NCBI GenBank assembly: GCA_026399475.1
Contig: JAPLQY010000086.1
Location: 96,818-160,817, forward strand
Direction: 5' to 3'
Source: Rhodocyclales bacterium
GTDB lineage: Bacteria; Pseudomonadota; Gammaproteobacteria; Burkholderiales; Rhodocyclaceae
DNA: 64,000 nt
The notes beneath the pieces were generated by a model that was not told the origin of the DNA, ran no database searches, and saw only the letters and a program-made list of their open reading frames with translations. A program made the translations under genes and the position numbers. Shown here piece after piece: positions 39,318 to 47,877 of this stretch (positions are counted from its first letter, which is position 1; the number at the start of each line of letters is the position of its first letter).

Positions 39318-39455
39318 GGAAAAGAAATAAGGGCCATGCAGGGCTTGCTTCGAGAGGCGGCAATGATAGCGGAAATGGGCATGAAACCGCAGATTTTGAC
39401 CGGTCGGAGTACCGGCTTCCGCTAAAATTAACCCCTTTCTACCTCTGCACGACCC

Positions 39456-42281
39456 ATGGAACTCGCCAAGAGCTTTGAACCCTCCGAAATCGAGCGGCGC
39501 TGGTACCCGATCTGGGAGTCGCGCGGCTACTTCGCCGCCGGGCTCGATACTGCCAAAACCGACAATTTCTGCATCCTGCTGCCGCCGCCGAATGTCACCG
39601 GAACCCTGCACATGGGTCATGGCTTCAACCAGGCCATCATGGATTCGCTGACGCGCTATCACCGCATGCGCGGCGACAACACGCTGTGGCAGCCGGGCAC
39701 CGACCACGCCGGCATCGCGACGCAGATCGTGGTGGAAAGGCAACTCGACGCCCGGGGCCAATCCCGTCACGAATTGGGTCGCGAGAAATTCCTCGAAAAA
39801 GTCTGGGAATGGAAGGATTACTCCGGCAACACCATCACCAGGCAGATGCGCCGCCTCGGAACCTCGCCCGACTGGTCGCGAGAGCGTTTCACCATGGACG
39901 CCGGGCTGTCGAAGATCGTCACCGAGACCTTCGTCCGCCTCCACAAGGAAGGCCTGATCTATCGCGGCAAGCGGCTGGTGAACTGGGACCCGAAGCTCCT
40001 CACGGCTGTGTCCGACCTCGAAGTGGTGAGCGAGGAAGAAGATGGCTCGATGTGGGAAATCCGCTATCCCTTTGCCGTTGGTGACGGTGCTCTGGTCGTT
40101 GCGACCACCCGGCCGGAGACCTTGCTGGGCGACGTCGCGGTGGCGGTCAATCCGGAGGACGAACGCTATGCCCATCTGGTCGGCAAGGAGGTCCATCTGC
40201 CGCTGACCGGACGCACCATCCCGATCATCGCCGACAGCTATGTGGACAAGGAATTCGGCACCGGCTGCGTCAAGATCACGCCAGCCCATGACTTCAACGA
40301 CTGGCAGATCGGCCACCGTCATGGCCTCGTTCCCATCTGCGTCCTGACACTGGATGGACGCATCAACGAGCACGGCCCCGAGCAATATCGCGGCCTGGAT
40401 CGCTTTGATGCGCGCAAGGCCATCGTCGCCGACCTCGAAGCGCTGGGCCTGCTGGAATGCGTCAAGCCACACAAACTGGTGGTGCCGCGCGGCGACCGCA
40501 CCGGCGTCATCATCGAACCGATGCTGACCGACCAGTGGTTCGTCGCCATGACCAAACCCGGCGCTGACGGCACCAGCATCGCCGGCAAGGCGCTGGAATG
40601 CGTGGCCTCGGGCGAGATTCGCTTCGTGCCCGAAAACTGGGTGAACACCTACAACCAGTGGCTCAACAACATCCAGGACTGGTGCATCTCGCGCCAGTTG
40701 TGGTGGGGCCACCAGATTCCCGCCTGGTACTCGGACGACGGTCGCTTCTATGTCGCCCACGACGAAGCCGAGGCCTATGCCGAAGCCAGACGCGACGGCT
40801 ATACGGGCGGCCTGGAACGCGATCCCGACGTTCTCGACACCTGGTATTCCTCGGCGCTGTGGCCCTTCTCGACGCTGGACTGGACACCTGAATGGCCGAC
40901 AAAAAGCAACCCGGCACTCGACCTCTATCTGCCCTCGACGGTGCTCGTCACCGGCTTCGACATCATCTTCTTCTGGGTCGCGCGCATGGTGATGATGACG
41001 AAACACATCACAGGAAGAATTCCGTTCAGGGACGTCTATGTGCATGGCCTGATCCGCGATGCGGAAGGCCAGAAGATGTCGAAATCCAAGGGCAACGTGC
41101 TCGACCCGATAGACCTGATCGACGGCATCACGCTCGACGATCTCGTAAAAAAGCGCACCACGGGCCTGATGAATCCGAAGGACGCAGCCAAGATCGAGAA
41201 GCGCACACGCAAGGAGTATCCGAACGGCATTGCCGGTTTCGGCACCGATGCGCTGCGCTTCACCTTCCTGTCGCTGGCCTCGCCGGGGCGCGACATCAAG
41301 TTCGATATGCAGCGCTGCGAGGGTTATCGCAACTTCTGCAACAAGCTGTGGAACGCTTCGCGCTTCGTGCTGATGAATTGCGAAGGGCAGGATTGCGGCC
41401 TCGCCGAACATGGCTCCGAGGCCTGCAACGGCAGCTATCTGGATTTTTCGCCGGCCGACCGCTGGATCGTCAGCCGCCTGCAACGCGTCGAGCAGGAAGT
41501 CGCGCAGCATTTTGCCGACTACCGTTTCGACCTGCTGGCCCGCGCCATTTATGAATTCGTCTGGGACGAGTACTGCGACTGGTATCTGGAACTGGCCAAG
41601 GTCCAGGTGCAACAGGGCAGCGAGGCGCAACAGCGCGCCACGCGCCGCACCCTGGTACGCGTGCTGGAGACAGTACTGCGCCTCGCGCATCCGCTGATCC
41701 CCTTCATCACCGAAGAACTCTGGCAGACCGTCGCGCCGCTGGCCGGCAGGGCCGACGAGACGGATGCAACGCGGTCGCTGATGCTGCAGGCCTACCCCAA
41801 GGCTGATCTTTCGCGTTGTGACCCTGCGGCCGAAGCCTGGGTGGCAAGGCTCAAGGAAATGATCAATGCCTGCCGCAGCCTGCGCGGCGAAATGAACATC
41901 TCGCCGGCACAGCGCGTGCCATTGGTCGGCGCGGGAGACACGGCGATTCTGACGGCCTACGCGCCCTATCTGGCTGCGCTGGCAAGGCTCTCCGAGGTCA
42001 CGACCACAGATACGCTGCCCGATTCAGACGCACCGGTGCAGATCGTCGGCGAATTCCGTTTGATGCTGAAGATCGAGATCGATGTCGCCGCCGAAAAGGA
42101 GCGGCTCGGCAAGGAACTCGCCCGTGTCGAAGGAGAAATCGTCAAGGCGGAGAAGAAGCTCTCCACCGAAAGCTTCGTTTCCCGCGCCCCGGCGCAGGTG
42201 GTGGCGCAGGAGCGCGAGCGGCTGGAAGGCTTTGCTGCGCTTTGCGAAAAGCTCAAGACGCAACTCGTGCGACTGGGATGA
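39456..42281 (+). CDS. valS: valyl-tRNA synthetase
   Basis: A 941-residue class I synthetase. The HIGH-type motif is [15 protein letters not shown] near residue 45, an editing domain lies at about 195-330, the KMSKS motif is [14 protein letters not shown] near residue 540, and the C-terminal coiled coil ([22 protein letters not shown]) is typical of ValS. A -10-like TAAAAT lies at 39423-39428; no strong Shine-Dalgarno is seen. It stands alone, ending at a hairpin terminator. Confidence 0.98.
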   Translation: MELAKSFEPSEIERRWYPIWESRGYFAAGLDTAKTDNFCILLPPPNVTGTLHMGHGFNQAIMDSLTRYHRMRGDNTLWQPGTDHAGIATQIVVERQLDARGQSRHELGREKFLEKVWEWKDYSGNTITRQMRRLGTSPDWSRERFTMDAGLSKIVTETFVRLHKEGLIYRGKRLVNWDPKLLTAVSDLEVVSEEEDGSMWEIRYPFAVGDGALVVATTRPETLLGDVAVAVNPEDERYAHLVGKEVHLPLTGRTIPIIADSYVDKEFGTGCVKITPAHDFNDWQIGHRHGLVPICVLTLDGRINEHGPEQYRGLDRFDARKAIVADLEALGLLECVKPHKLVVPRGDRTGVIIEPMLTDQWFVAMTKPGADGTSIAGKALECVASGEIRFVPENWVNTYNQWLNNIQDWCISRQLWWGHQIPAWYSDDGRFYVAHDEAEAYAEARRDGYTGGLERDPDVLDTWYSSALWPFSTLDWTPEWPTKSNPALDLYLPSTVLVTGFDIIFFWVARMVMMTKHITGRIPFRDVYVHGLIRDAEGQKMSKSKGNVLDPIDLIDGITLDDLVKKRTTGLMNPKDAAKIEKRTRKEYPNGIAGFGTDALRFTFLSLASPGRDIKFDMQRCEGYRNFCNKLWNASRFVLMNCEGQDCGLAEHGSEACNGSYLDFSPADRWIVSRLQRVEQEVAQHFADYRFDLLARAIYEFVWDEYCDWYLELAKVQVQQGSEAQQRATRRTLVRVLETVLRLAHPLIPFITEELWQTVAPLAGRADETDATRSLMLQAYPKADLSRCDPAAEAWVARLKEMINACRSLRGEMNISPAQRVPLVGAGDTAILTAYAPYLAALARLSEVTTTDTLPDSDAPVQIVGEFRLMLKIEIDVAAEKERLGKELARVEGEIVKAEKKLSTESFVSRAPAQVVAQERERLEGFAALCEKLKTQLVRLG

Positions 42282-42292
42282 CTGAAACAAAG

Positions 42293-42317
42293 AGCCCGGC
42301 TCATGGCCGGGCTTTTT
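42293..42317. terminator. bidirectional terminator after valS
   Basis: AGCCCGGC (42293-42300) pairs with GCCGGGCT (42306-42313) around a 5-base loop, followed by a run of five T residues. It ends valS, and the opposite orientation, with CTTTGTTTC, can end the convergent gene. Confidence 0.85.
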
Positions 42318-42341
42318 GCAGACTGACGCGCCACAGATTGA

Positions 42342-43253
42342 TCAGCGAGCGTCTTTCTTCCCGCCAACCGTAAGAGCCAAAGCCTCACGAATGGCTTCAG
42401 GCGACTTCATGATGTTCATGAAGCTGTTGGCGCCCATCATCGACAAATCGGGGAAGCTGACAGCAATGCGGAAGCGGGCGTACTGGGCAAACACCTTGTT
42501 GTCCGAGACGAGAATATCGTAAGGCAAGTGTGCGGCCGACTTCACGTCCTTGAAGTCGATCTCGCTCATGAGGTAGGTGTCGTCCATCATCTTGCTGTCA
42601 CCCGAACCCTTCATCGCCACGCCGAACAGCACTTCCTTCTTGCCCGTGACGTCGACGCGGTAGACCTTGGTCACGCCCTGCTTGCCGGCTGCCAGGCCCG
42701 CCTCCACAGCCTTCACGGCCTCTTCGTGGCTGCCGTAGCTGACAAAGGTATTGTCTTCGTTGAAGTATTCCATGCCAAAGGCGTAGTGGTACTTGCGCAG
42801 TTGCTCTGCTGTCAGGCCCTTGGCGCCGAATTCCTCGACCTTGCCCAGTGCCGCCTGCAGTTTGGCCGCCGTATCCTTGAGGTCGCCGCTCATGCGGTAA
42901 ACGCCGGCCCAGTAGGGAGGATTGGTGTAGGAAACCTGCACGTCGTTGCCGGCCTTGACCACGGCCACGCGCATCGCCGCGCCATAGCCGCCATGCTCGG
43001 ACTTCGCCGCAGTGCTGCGCAGTTCGTCGTTGGTCACGCCGAGAATGGTCGTGTTCGCATACGGCGAATAGCTGCCGGCCACGGTGAAGCCCGCCTTGGT
43101 CAGCGCGACCTTGGCAGCCTCGACTTTCTGTGCCATATCACCCGCCCCTTTCGACGCCAGGACGAAAGGCTTCATCAGGACGTCCTGCGCAAAGGTGGTC
43201 GCGGCGCCGAATACGAGGACCATGAAGCAAAAGCTCTTCCAGATTCTGGCCAT
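42342..43253 (-). CDS. uncharacterised periplasmic protein, possibly DUF302-related
   Basis: A 303-residue protein with a signal peptide (ARIWKSFCFMVLVFG, cleavage after TFA). The mature part seems to hold two similar alpha/beta halves (VALTKAGFTVAGSYSPYANTTILGVTN; KVYRVDVTGKKEVLFGVAMKG), which loosely recall DUF302-type domains, but I am not sure of the family. It lies downstream of fadL on the same strand, separated by a strong hairpin, so it may have its own promoter. The start at 43253 has GGGGAGAG just upstream. Confidence 0.75.
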   Translation of the reverse strand: MARIWKSFCFMVLVFGAATTFAQDVLMKPFVLASKGAGDMAQKVEAAKVALTKAGFTVAGSYSPYANTTILGVTNDELRSTAAKSEHGGYGAAMRVAVVKAGNDVQVSYTNPPYWAGVYRMSGDLKDTAAKLQAALGKVEEFGAKGLTAEQLRKYHYAFGMEYFNEDNTFVSYGSHEEAVKAVEAGLAAGKQGVTKVYRVDVTGKKEVLFGVAMKGSGDSKMMDDTYLMSEIDFKDVKSAAHLPYDILVSDNKVFAQYARFRIAVSFPDLSMMGANSFMNIMKSPEAIREALALTVGGKKDAR

Positions 43254-43300
43254 ATCTCTCCCCTTCAGGAATGCGTGTTTTTGGAATTTTCGAGTAAACA

Positions 43301-43330
43301 AGGGCCGAAAGCGTCACCGCTTTCGGCCCT
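43301..43330 (-). terminator. hairpin terminator after the FadL-type gene
   Basis: A perfect 13-bp stem: AGGGCCGAAAGCG (43301-43313) pairs with CGCTTTCGGCCCT (43318-43330) around loop TCAC. On the minus strand TTGTTTA follows. A very similar stem with the same loop lies after aprA at 62131-62160. Confidence 0.85.
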
Positions 43331-43369
43331 CATTGAACAACTATTACATTCTTTTCGCTATCGCGCCGA

Positions 43370-44743
43370 TCAGAACTTCAGGCCGTAGGCAATGCCGAGC
43401 GAGTTCTGGTACATCTCGATCTTTTCCTGGGCATTGTTGCCCGGCCCCATGAACGTATTGAACAGGCTGGCACCGGAAACCGAGTTCTTGAAGGCGTGCA
43501 TGTAAGCCATCGTCAGTTCCGAATCCTTGCTCAGGTTATAGGTGAAACCCGCCGTCAGATGGTCCTGAACAACTCCGGGAGCGATGAAGTTGAACGTTAC
43601 GTCGCGCGACTGGATCGGGTTGTCGGTCCGGTTGTAGCCGGCACGCAAGGTCAGTGCCGAGCTGTACTGGTATTCGACGCCAAACTTCAGCACATTGACG
43701 CTTGACCAGCCAAAACCGCGACAGGTATCGCAACCCAGGGAATTGGCAATGCCGGTACCGGCACCGTCAGCACCCGTCCGGCTCGAATTGGCAACCGAAT
43801 TGATGCTGGAGTAATCAATCCACTGATAGTCTGCCGCCAAGGTCACCGTCGGGCTGGCCTTGTAGGCAATCCCCAAGCTCAGGGTCTGGGGCATGTCGAA
43901 ATTCCCTTGCCCGGCGAACAGATCCTTGTACTTCTCGAACTTGTCCATCTTGATCTGGCTGGTATAGGAGGCGCCCAGCGTCGTGGCGTCGGATACCTTG
44001 CCCATCCAGCCAAGCTTGACGCCGTAGCCCCACGCCGAATCATTGCCCCGGTTCGTGACGAAGTTGTTCGTCGCGAACGGATTCGCACCGTTCGGGGTGA
44101 AGCCGTAAAACGCACTCAGGCCTTCGGCCTTGAAGCGCTGATAGGCAATAAGAAGCGATGCGCCAACGGAATTATCTTTGTTGAGTTTCATCGCGAAGGT
44201 CGGCGAAATGATCAACTGCTCGAGGTTCATGCCCAGCTTACCCGCGCCGCAAAGCATGTTGTACGGGCCGGCTTGGCCGGATGCATTGTTGAATTGGCCC
44301 CCACCGGTGCCGCAAGCATTGACGCCGCCGCCCGGGCTCTGTCCACCGGCATAATCAGTGTTCATGCCGCCGTTGCCATAGACCGTCACGCCGGCGGACA
44401 TGTCCCAACCAAGCATCTTGTTGTAGCCGAACTCCGGCACGAAGAAGAGATTGCTGTCGCTATCCACGGAGCCGTTAGGAATCGTACCGGCAGCCGCACC
44501 CGTGCGTTCGATGCGGCGCTTCGGCGCAAACAGATCCAGACCGATATCGAGTCGGTCGCCCGCCCAGACCATGCTGGCCGGGTTGTTGGCGCCACCGAAG
44601 GCATCAATAGCCATCGCAGTCGCCGCACCGCCCATGCCTTTGGCTTTCATGCCGTAGCCGTGCGAGAAATAGCCGTCGGTGGCAAATGCCGAGCCGGATG
44701 CTGCGGCGATAGCCACTAGTGCTGCGATTTTTTTCAGTTTCAT
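43370..44743 (-). CDS. FadL/OmpP1/TodX-type outer-membrane channel
   Basis: A 456-residue outer-membrane protein. The signal peptide (KLKKIAALVAIAAASGSAFA) is followed by a hatch-like N-terminus GYFSHGYGMKAKGMGGAATA and NNPASMVWAG, the FadL/TodX hallmark, then amphipathic strands ending in NSLGIAYGLKF with a terminal Phe. Such channels take up hydrophobic compounds such as fatty acids or aromatics. Its place beside dsrE2, tusA and soeABC makes a link to sulfur-compound traffic possible but unproven. The upstream gap of 115 bases to dsrE2 holds no clear promoter. Confidence 0.9.
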   Translation of the reverse strand: MKLKKIAALVAIAAASGSAFATDGYFSHGYGMKAKGMGGAATAMAIDAFGGANNPASMVWAGDRLDIGLDLFAPKRRIERTGAAAGTIPNGSVDSDSNLFFVPEFGYNKMLGWDMSAGVTVYGNGGMNTDYAGGQSPGGGVNACGTGGGQFNNASGQAGPYNMLCGAGKLGMNLEQLIISPTFAMKLNKDNSVGASLLIAYQRFKAEGLSAFYGFTPNGANPFATNNFVTNRGNDSAWGYGVKLGWMGKVSDATTLGASYTSQIKMDKFEKYKDLFAGQGNFDMPQTLSLGIAYKASPTVTLAADYQWIDYSSINSVANSSRTGADGAGTGIANSLGCDTCRGFGWSSVNVLKFGVEYQYSSALTLRAGYNRTDNPIQSRDVTFNFIAPGVVQDHLTAGFTYNLSKDSELTMAYMHAFKNSVSGASLFNTFMGPGNNAQEKIEMYQNSLGIAYGLKF

Positions 44744-44858
44744 CCTGATGTCTCCCTGGGATTGATTTGTTAATTTCAACAAGTTATGAACCTAAGCTAA
44801 AGTGACTCCAGAAGTCCAGACGCACAGCGCAATAGTCTGGACTGCTGTTGCATTCTTG

Positions 44859-45473
44859 CTACATGAACAGGCTGACATCGGCTTTCTGCGCCATCGGCAG
44901 AAAGGTCGCGGCGCCGACATAGTCAAGGCCGGGGATGAAGTCGTCGTGACTGAAGCCAAACAGTTCTACCGTCATCTGGCAGGCGCTGAACTTGACATCG
45001 GCTTCCAGCGCCAGTCCGCGCAATTCTTCGATGGTGGCAACGCCGTTGTTCTTGATGGTCTGTTGCATCAGCATCGTGGCGACGGTTTCAAAGCCGGGCA
45101 CGCCGGCCTGAATGATGTTGGGGATGTTCCAGTTGATACCCTTGAACCATTCCGGGCCGAAAGGCATTTTCATCGGCATGCCGGGGTTGCCGAGCGGACT
45201 GACCTTCAGGTCCGAGACGTCTTTCTTGAGCAGGTTCAGGCCGTAGAAAGTGAAGAAGATCGACACATCCCAACCCAGCGCAGCGGCCGTGGAACCAAGA
45301 ATGAAGGGGGGGTAAGCCCAGTCCAGCGTGCCGCGGGTGGCGATGATGGCCATCGATCCCGGTTTCGACTCTTCGCGCTTAAGCAGCGCCTCTTCGAGTT
45401 TCTGCGGCAGCAACTCATCGATGCGGCGATTGACGAGTTCTTCGATATTGACAATTTCGGGGGTTGCGCCCAT
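44859..45473 (-). CDS. dsrE2: DsrE2-type sulfur-carrier-like protein
   Basis: A 204-residue DsrE/DsrF/DrsH-like protein. The N-terminus carries ELVNRRIDELLPQKLEEAL, then a fold with IIATRGTLDWAYPPFILGSTAAALGWDVSIFFTFYGLNLL and the conserved Cys in FSACQMTVELFGF. This matches DsrE2 proteins, which work with TusA and a rhodanese in cytoplasmic sulfur transfer; the ILGSTAAALGW segment may be a membrane helix. The start at 45473 has AGGAG 8 bases upstream. tusA lies upstream on the same strand, 269 bases away. Confidence 0.88.
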   Translation of the reverse strand: MGATPEIVNIEELVNRRIDELLPQKLEEALLKREESKPGSMAIIATRGTLDWAYPPFILGSTAAALGWDVSIFFTFYGLNLLKKDVSDLKVSPLGNPGMPMKMPFGPEWFKGINWNIPNIIQAGVPGFETVATMLMQQTIKNNGVATIEELRGLALEADVKFSACQMTVELFGFSHDDFIPGLDYVGAATFLPMAQKADVSLFM

Positions 45474-45680
45474 GTGTGTTCTCCTGGTCAGAATGACCGA
45501 CAAGTCTAATGATCAAACAAATCGCAGTGCAGCAACCAGACGATTCTTTCTATGCCCCTATAGCGAACAATGATTCGTAAGCATTAGAGTTCCCAAAGGG
45601 GCGCAAGGCGCCAGCCTTGGCGGTACGGTGGATCGCTTCCAAGTGGGCCCGAACAACTGCAGCCTGCCGACCGACCGCCA

Positions 45681-45713
45681 GGCCGTTTTATGTCCCCGCC
45701 CGAGGCGGGGACG
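45681..45713. repeat. short hairpin repeat, copy 2 (tusA-dsrE2)
   Basis: GTCCCCGCC (45692-45700) pairs perfectly with GGCGGGGAC (45704-45712) around CGA, preceded by GGCCGTTTTAT. The unit matches the soxY-soxZ copy at 18923-18956. It lies in the 269-base tusA-dsrE2 gap, which otherwise shows nothing recognisable. Confidence 0.65.
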
Positions 45714-45742
45714 GTATCCCCGGACACGCAAGGACCGCGGCT

Positions 45743-45970
45743 TTACTTGCGCTTCATGAAAAACTCGAATTCCTTGTCCTTTTCCGCACTGGCAAGCAGT
45801 TCATTGCCCGTCTGCTTGGCAAAGGCGGAGAAGTCCTTCACCGAACCGGGATCGGTGGCAATGATGCGCAGCACCTGGCCAGACGCAAGTTCGGCCAGCG
45901 CCTTCTTGGCGCGCAGAATGGGAAGCGGGCAGTTGAGGCCGCGGGCGTCGAGTTCCTTGTCAAAGTTCAT
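45743..45970 (-). CDS. tusA: TusA-family sulfurtransferase
   Basis: A 75-residue protein with the family core LDARGLNCPLPILRAKKAL (the CPxP Cys carries persulfide sulfur) and the end DKEFEFFMKRK. In sulfur oxidisers TusA delivers sulfane sulfur to Dsr or Hdr-type oxidation systems. The start at 45970 has GAGAGGAAGA about 4 to 13 bases upstream. It lies between soeC (92 bases upstream) and dsrE2 on the same strand, so it may be co-transcribed with soeABC. No rhodanese gene is adjacent. Confidence 0.93.
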   Translation of the reverse strand: MNFDKELDARGLNCPLPILRAKKALAELASGQVLRIIATDPGSVKDFSAFAKQTGNELLASAEKDKEFEFFMKRK

Positions 45971-46061
45971 GTTGTCTTCCTCTCTCGTGAATGGATATGG
46001 TGATGCGGTTTGTAATTTAGCATTCAATAATAGACCGAAAGCCCATGCTCAACAACAGGCT

Positions 46062-47042
46062 TTAGGCGATGGACTGGTAATAGAGGTTCTGCGGATGATT
46101 GGCCTGGGCGAAGAAGAACCAGCGTTCCGCCAGCAGGCCCGCGTACTGCACGACAAAGGCCGCCACCAGCAACCCGATACCCCCTTCTTGCATGCCTGAC
46201 AGCAGCATCAGGAAGGGCAGCGGAAACACGGCAAGCATGAAAAACCATTTCACACCGCGCAGCACGGCAACCGACCGGCCATGAAAGAACTCGCGCGTGT
46301 TGAAACTGCCTCCCATGAAGCCCTGCGTCTTTTGCGCGATGCGCGGATGCTTGATGCCGATGGCGGTTTGCAGCGTCGATGTCGGCTTCAAGCGCGCGTT
46401 GCGATACAGCGAGGCGGTGCGACTGACCAGCCCGAGCAGGGTGATGATTGCGGCCCAGCCGGCGAGGAAGCCGACCAGTTCCGGTGCAGTGGCGGCGGCG
46501 AAGGCCGCGGCAAGAGAGAAGCCTGAGGCGCCGCCGAGCAGGACGTAATTGATAACGGTGAGCGGTGAATGCCATTCCTTCAAGAACTTCAGGCAGGCGT
46601 AGATCATTGCCGTGCAGAGGAACAAGGCGAAAGCTAGTACCCAGCCGGCCACGCCAAGAATCGCGGTGGGATCGACTGGCAGCCCGCCGGGCAGGGTCAT
46701 CAACACCGGATGCCAGTCCAGCCAGTGGGCCAGTCCATACAGAAAAACCACACCCATGAAGGCTGGCAGCACGATCACCTCGCGCGACAGCCATGACGTG
46801 CGCCACATCGCGGCGGAACGCCATGCCCGCTCTGGGCGCCCCAGATGGAAGAACGAAGCGCCCAGGCCGGCGACCAGCAATGCCAGCGCGAGCAGGCTGC
46901 CCTGCCCGTAAAAAGCGTGTGCGTCCGGTTGCGGCAGCAGTTTGAAGGCAGCATAGGACTGCGCCGTGAACAGCGCGAGAAACAGCCCCTGCGCGGCGCC
47001 GATCAGGGTGGTCAAAAAGATGACGGAAAAGGCCGGATGCAT
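46062..47042 (-). CDS. soeC: sulfite:quinone oxidoreductase membrane anchor SoeC
   Basis: A 326-residue membrane protein of the DmsC family with about eight helices, starting HPAFSVIFLTTLIGAAQGLFLAL and including GLGASFFHLGRPERAW, the DmsC hallmark. It anchors the SoeAB catalytic part and passes electrons to quinone. The gene order soeA-soeB-soeC on the minus strand supports the name. A GTGAAA inverted array separates it from soeB. Confidence 0.92.
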   Translation of the reverse strand: MHPAFSVIFLTTLIGAAQGLFLALFTAQSYAAFKLLPQPDAHAFYGQGSLLALALLVAGLGASFFHLGRPERAWRSAAMWRTSWLSREVIVLPAFMGVVFLYGLAHWLDWHPVLMTLPGGLPVDPTAILGVAGWVLAFALFLCTAMIYACLKFLKEWHSPLTVINYVLLGGASGFSLAAAFAAATAPELVGFLAGWAAIITLLGLVSRTASLYRNARLKPTSTLQTAIGIKHPRIAQKTQGFMGGSFNTREFFHGRSVAVLRGVKWFFMLAVFPLPFLMLLSGMQEGGIGLLVAAFVVQYAGLLAERWFFFAQANHPQNLYYQSIA

Positions 47043-47050
47043 GGTTAATT

Positions 47051-47138
47051 CGTGAAAAGTGAAACGTAAAAAGTGAAACGTGGAAAAGCCTGGGACGAGA
47101 CGCCTTTACGTTTCACTTTTCCCGTTTCACGTGTCACG
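47051..47138. repeat. GTGAAA-type inverted repeat array, copy 2 (soeB-soeC)
   Basis: The left arm 47051-47083 carries GTGAAAAGTGAAACGT-type units; the right arm 47108-47138 carries TTTCAC units in reverse complement, about 25 bases later. It fills most of the 103-base gap between soeB and soeC, and is the same kind of element as 12448-12540. Confidence 0.8.
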
Positions 47139-47145
47139 CCTTTGA

Positions 47146-47877
47146 TCACCATGTGGTGACGTCGTCGAGGGTCGGCTCGTTCATGGCCGGGCGCGGCAAC
47201 TGGCGATCGACCTTGAGCGGGTTGTCGGCGCGCTCAAGCTCATCCAGATGAATCTTGATGCGGGTCTTGCGCCGCGGCAGGTAGTGATTGGCCGGGTGCG
47301 TACCCCACTCGGGCATCAGCGGATAACCACCACTCTCGCGAATCGCGATCGACACTACCGATTCCGGATCATGGATATCGCCGAACAGCCGTGCCGAGGT
47401 CGGGCAGGCCTTGACGCACGCAGGCTTGCGGTCGTCTTCGGCCATCGAGGTATCGTATATCCGATCGACGCACAGCGTGCACTTCTTCATCACCTGCTGC
47501 TGCTCGTCGAGCTCGCGCGCGCCGTAGGGACAGGCCCAGGAGCAATATTTGCAACCGATACACTTGTCGTAATTGACGAGAACGATGCCATCTTCCTTGC
47601 GCTTGTAGGAAGCCCCCGTCGGGCACACCGGCACACAGGGCGGATCCTCGCAATGCAGGCAGGATTTCGGGAAGTGCACCGTTTCGGTGTTGGGGAACTC
47701 GCCCACCTCGAAGGTCTGCACGCGATTGAAGAAGGTGCCGGTAGGATCGGCGCCGTAGGGATTCTGATCACCCATCGGCCCCGCACTGCCCGAGGTATTC
47801 CACTCCTTGCAGGACGTCACGCAGGCCTGACAGCCGACGCAGACGTTGAGGTCGATCACAAGGGCGAGTTGTGTCAT
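47146..47877 (-). CDS. soeB: sulfite:quinone oxidoreductase iron-sulfur subunit SoeB
   Basis: A 243-residue DmsB/PhsB-like ferredoxin with four 4Fe-4S motif groups: CVGCQACVTSCKEWN near the start, CLHCEDPPCVPVCPTGA, CIGCKYCSWACPYGA and CTLCVDRI, with an extra C-terminal Cys in CVKACPTSA. It relays electrons from the molybdenum subunit SoeA to SoeC. It has no signal peptide, in line with a cytoplasmic enzyme. The start overlaps the soeA stop by 4 bases (ATGA). Confidence 0.94.
   Translation of the reverse strand: MTQLALVIDLNVCVGCQACVTSCKEWNTSGSAGPMGDQNPYGADPTGTFFNRVQTFEVGEFPNTETVHFPKSCLHCEDPPCVPVCPTGASYKRKEDGIVLVNYDKCIGCKYCSWACPYGARELDEQQQVMKKCTLCVDRIYDTSMAEDDRKPACVKACPTSARLFGDIHDPESVVSIAIRESGGYPLMPEWGTHPANHYLPRRKTRIKIHLDELERADNPLKVDRQLPRPAMNEPTLDDVTTW

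Noticed and set aside
39396..39428. Full sigma-70 promoter for valS (TTGACC and TAAAAT)
   Set aside because: The spacer is 21 bases, outside the normal range; only the -10-like box is mentioned in the gene entry.
39456..41690. Very long minus-strand open frame across valS, continuous with pcnB
   Set aside because: It is the antisense shadow of valS in GC-rich DNA. Only the part from 39317 downwards is pcnB, which has a good start and family N-terminus.
44744..44800. FNR-like TTGA...TCAA inverted repeat before the FadL-type gene
   Set aside because: The arms are 10 bases apart, too far for the FNR/CRP spacing, so it is not called as a site.
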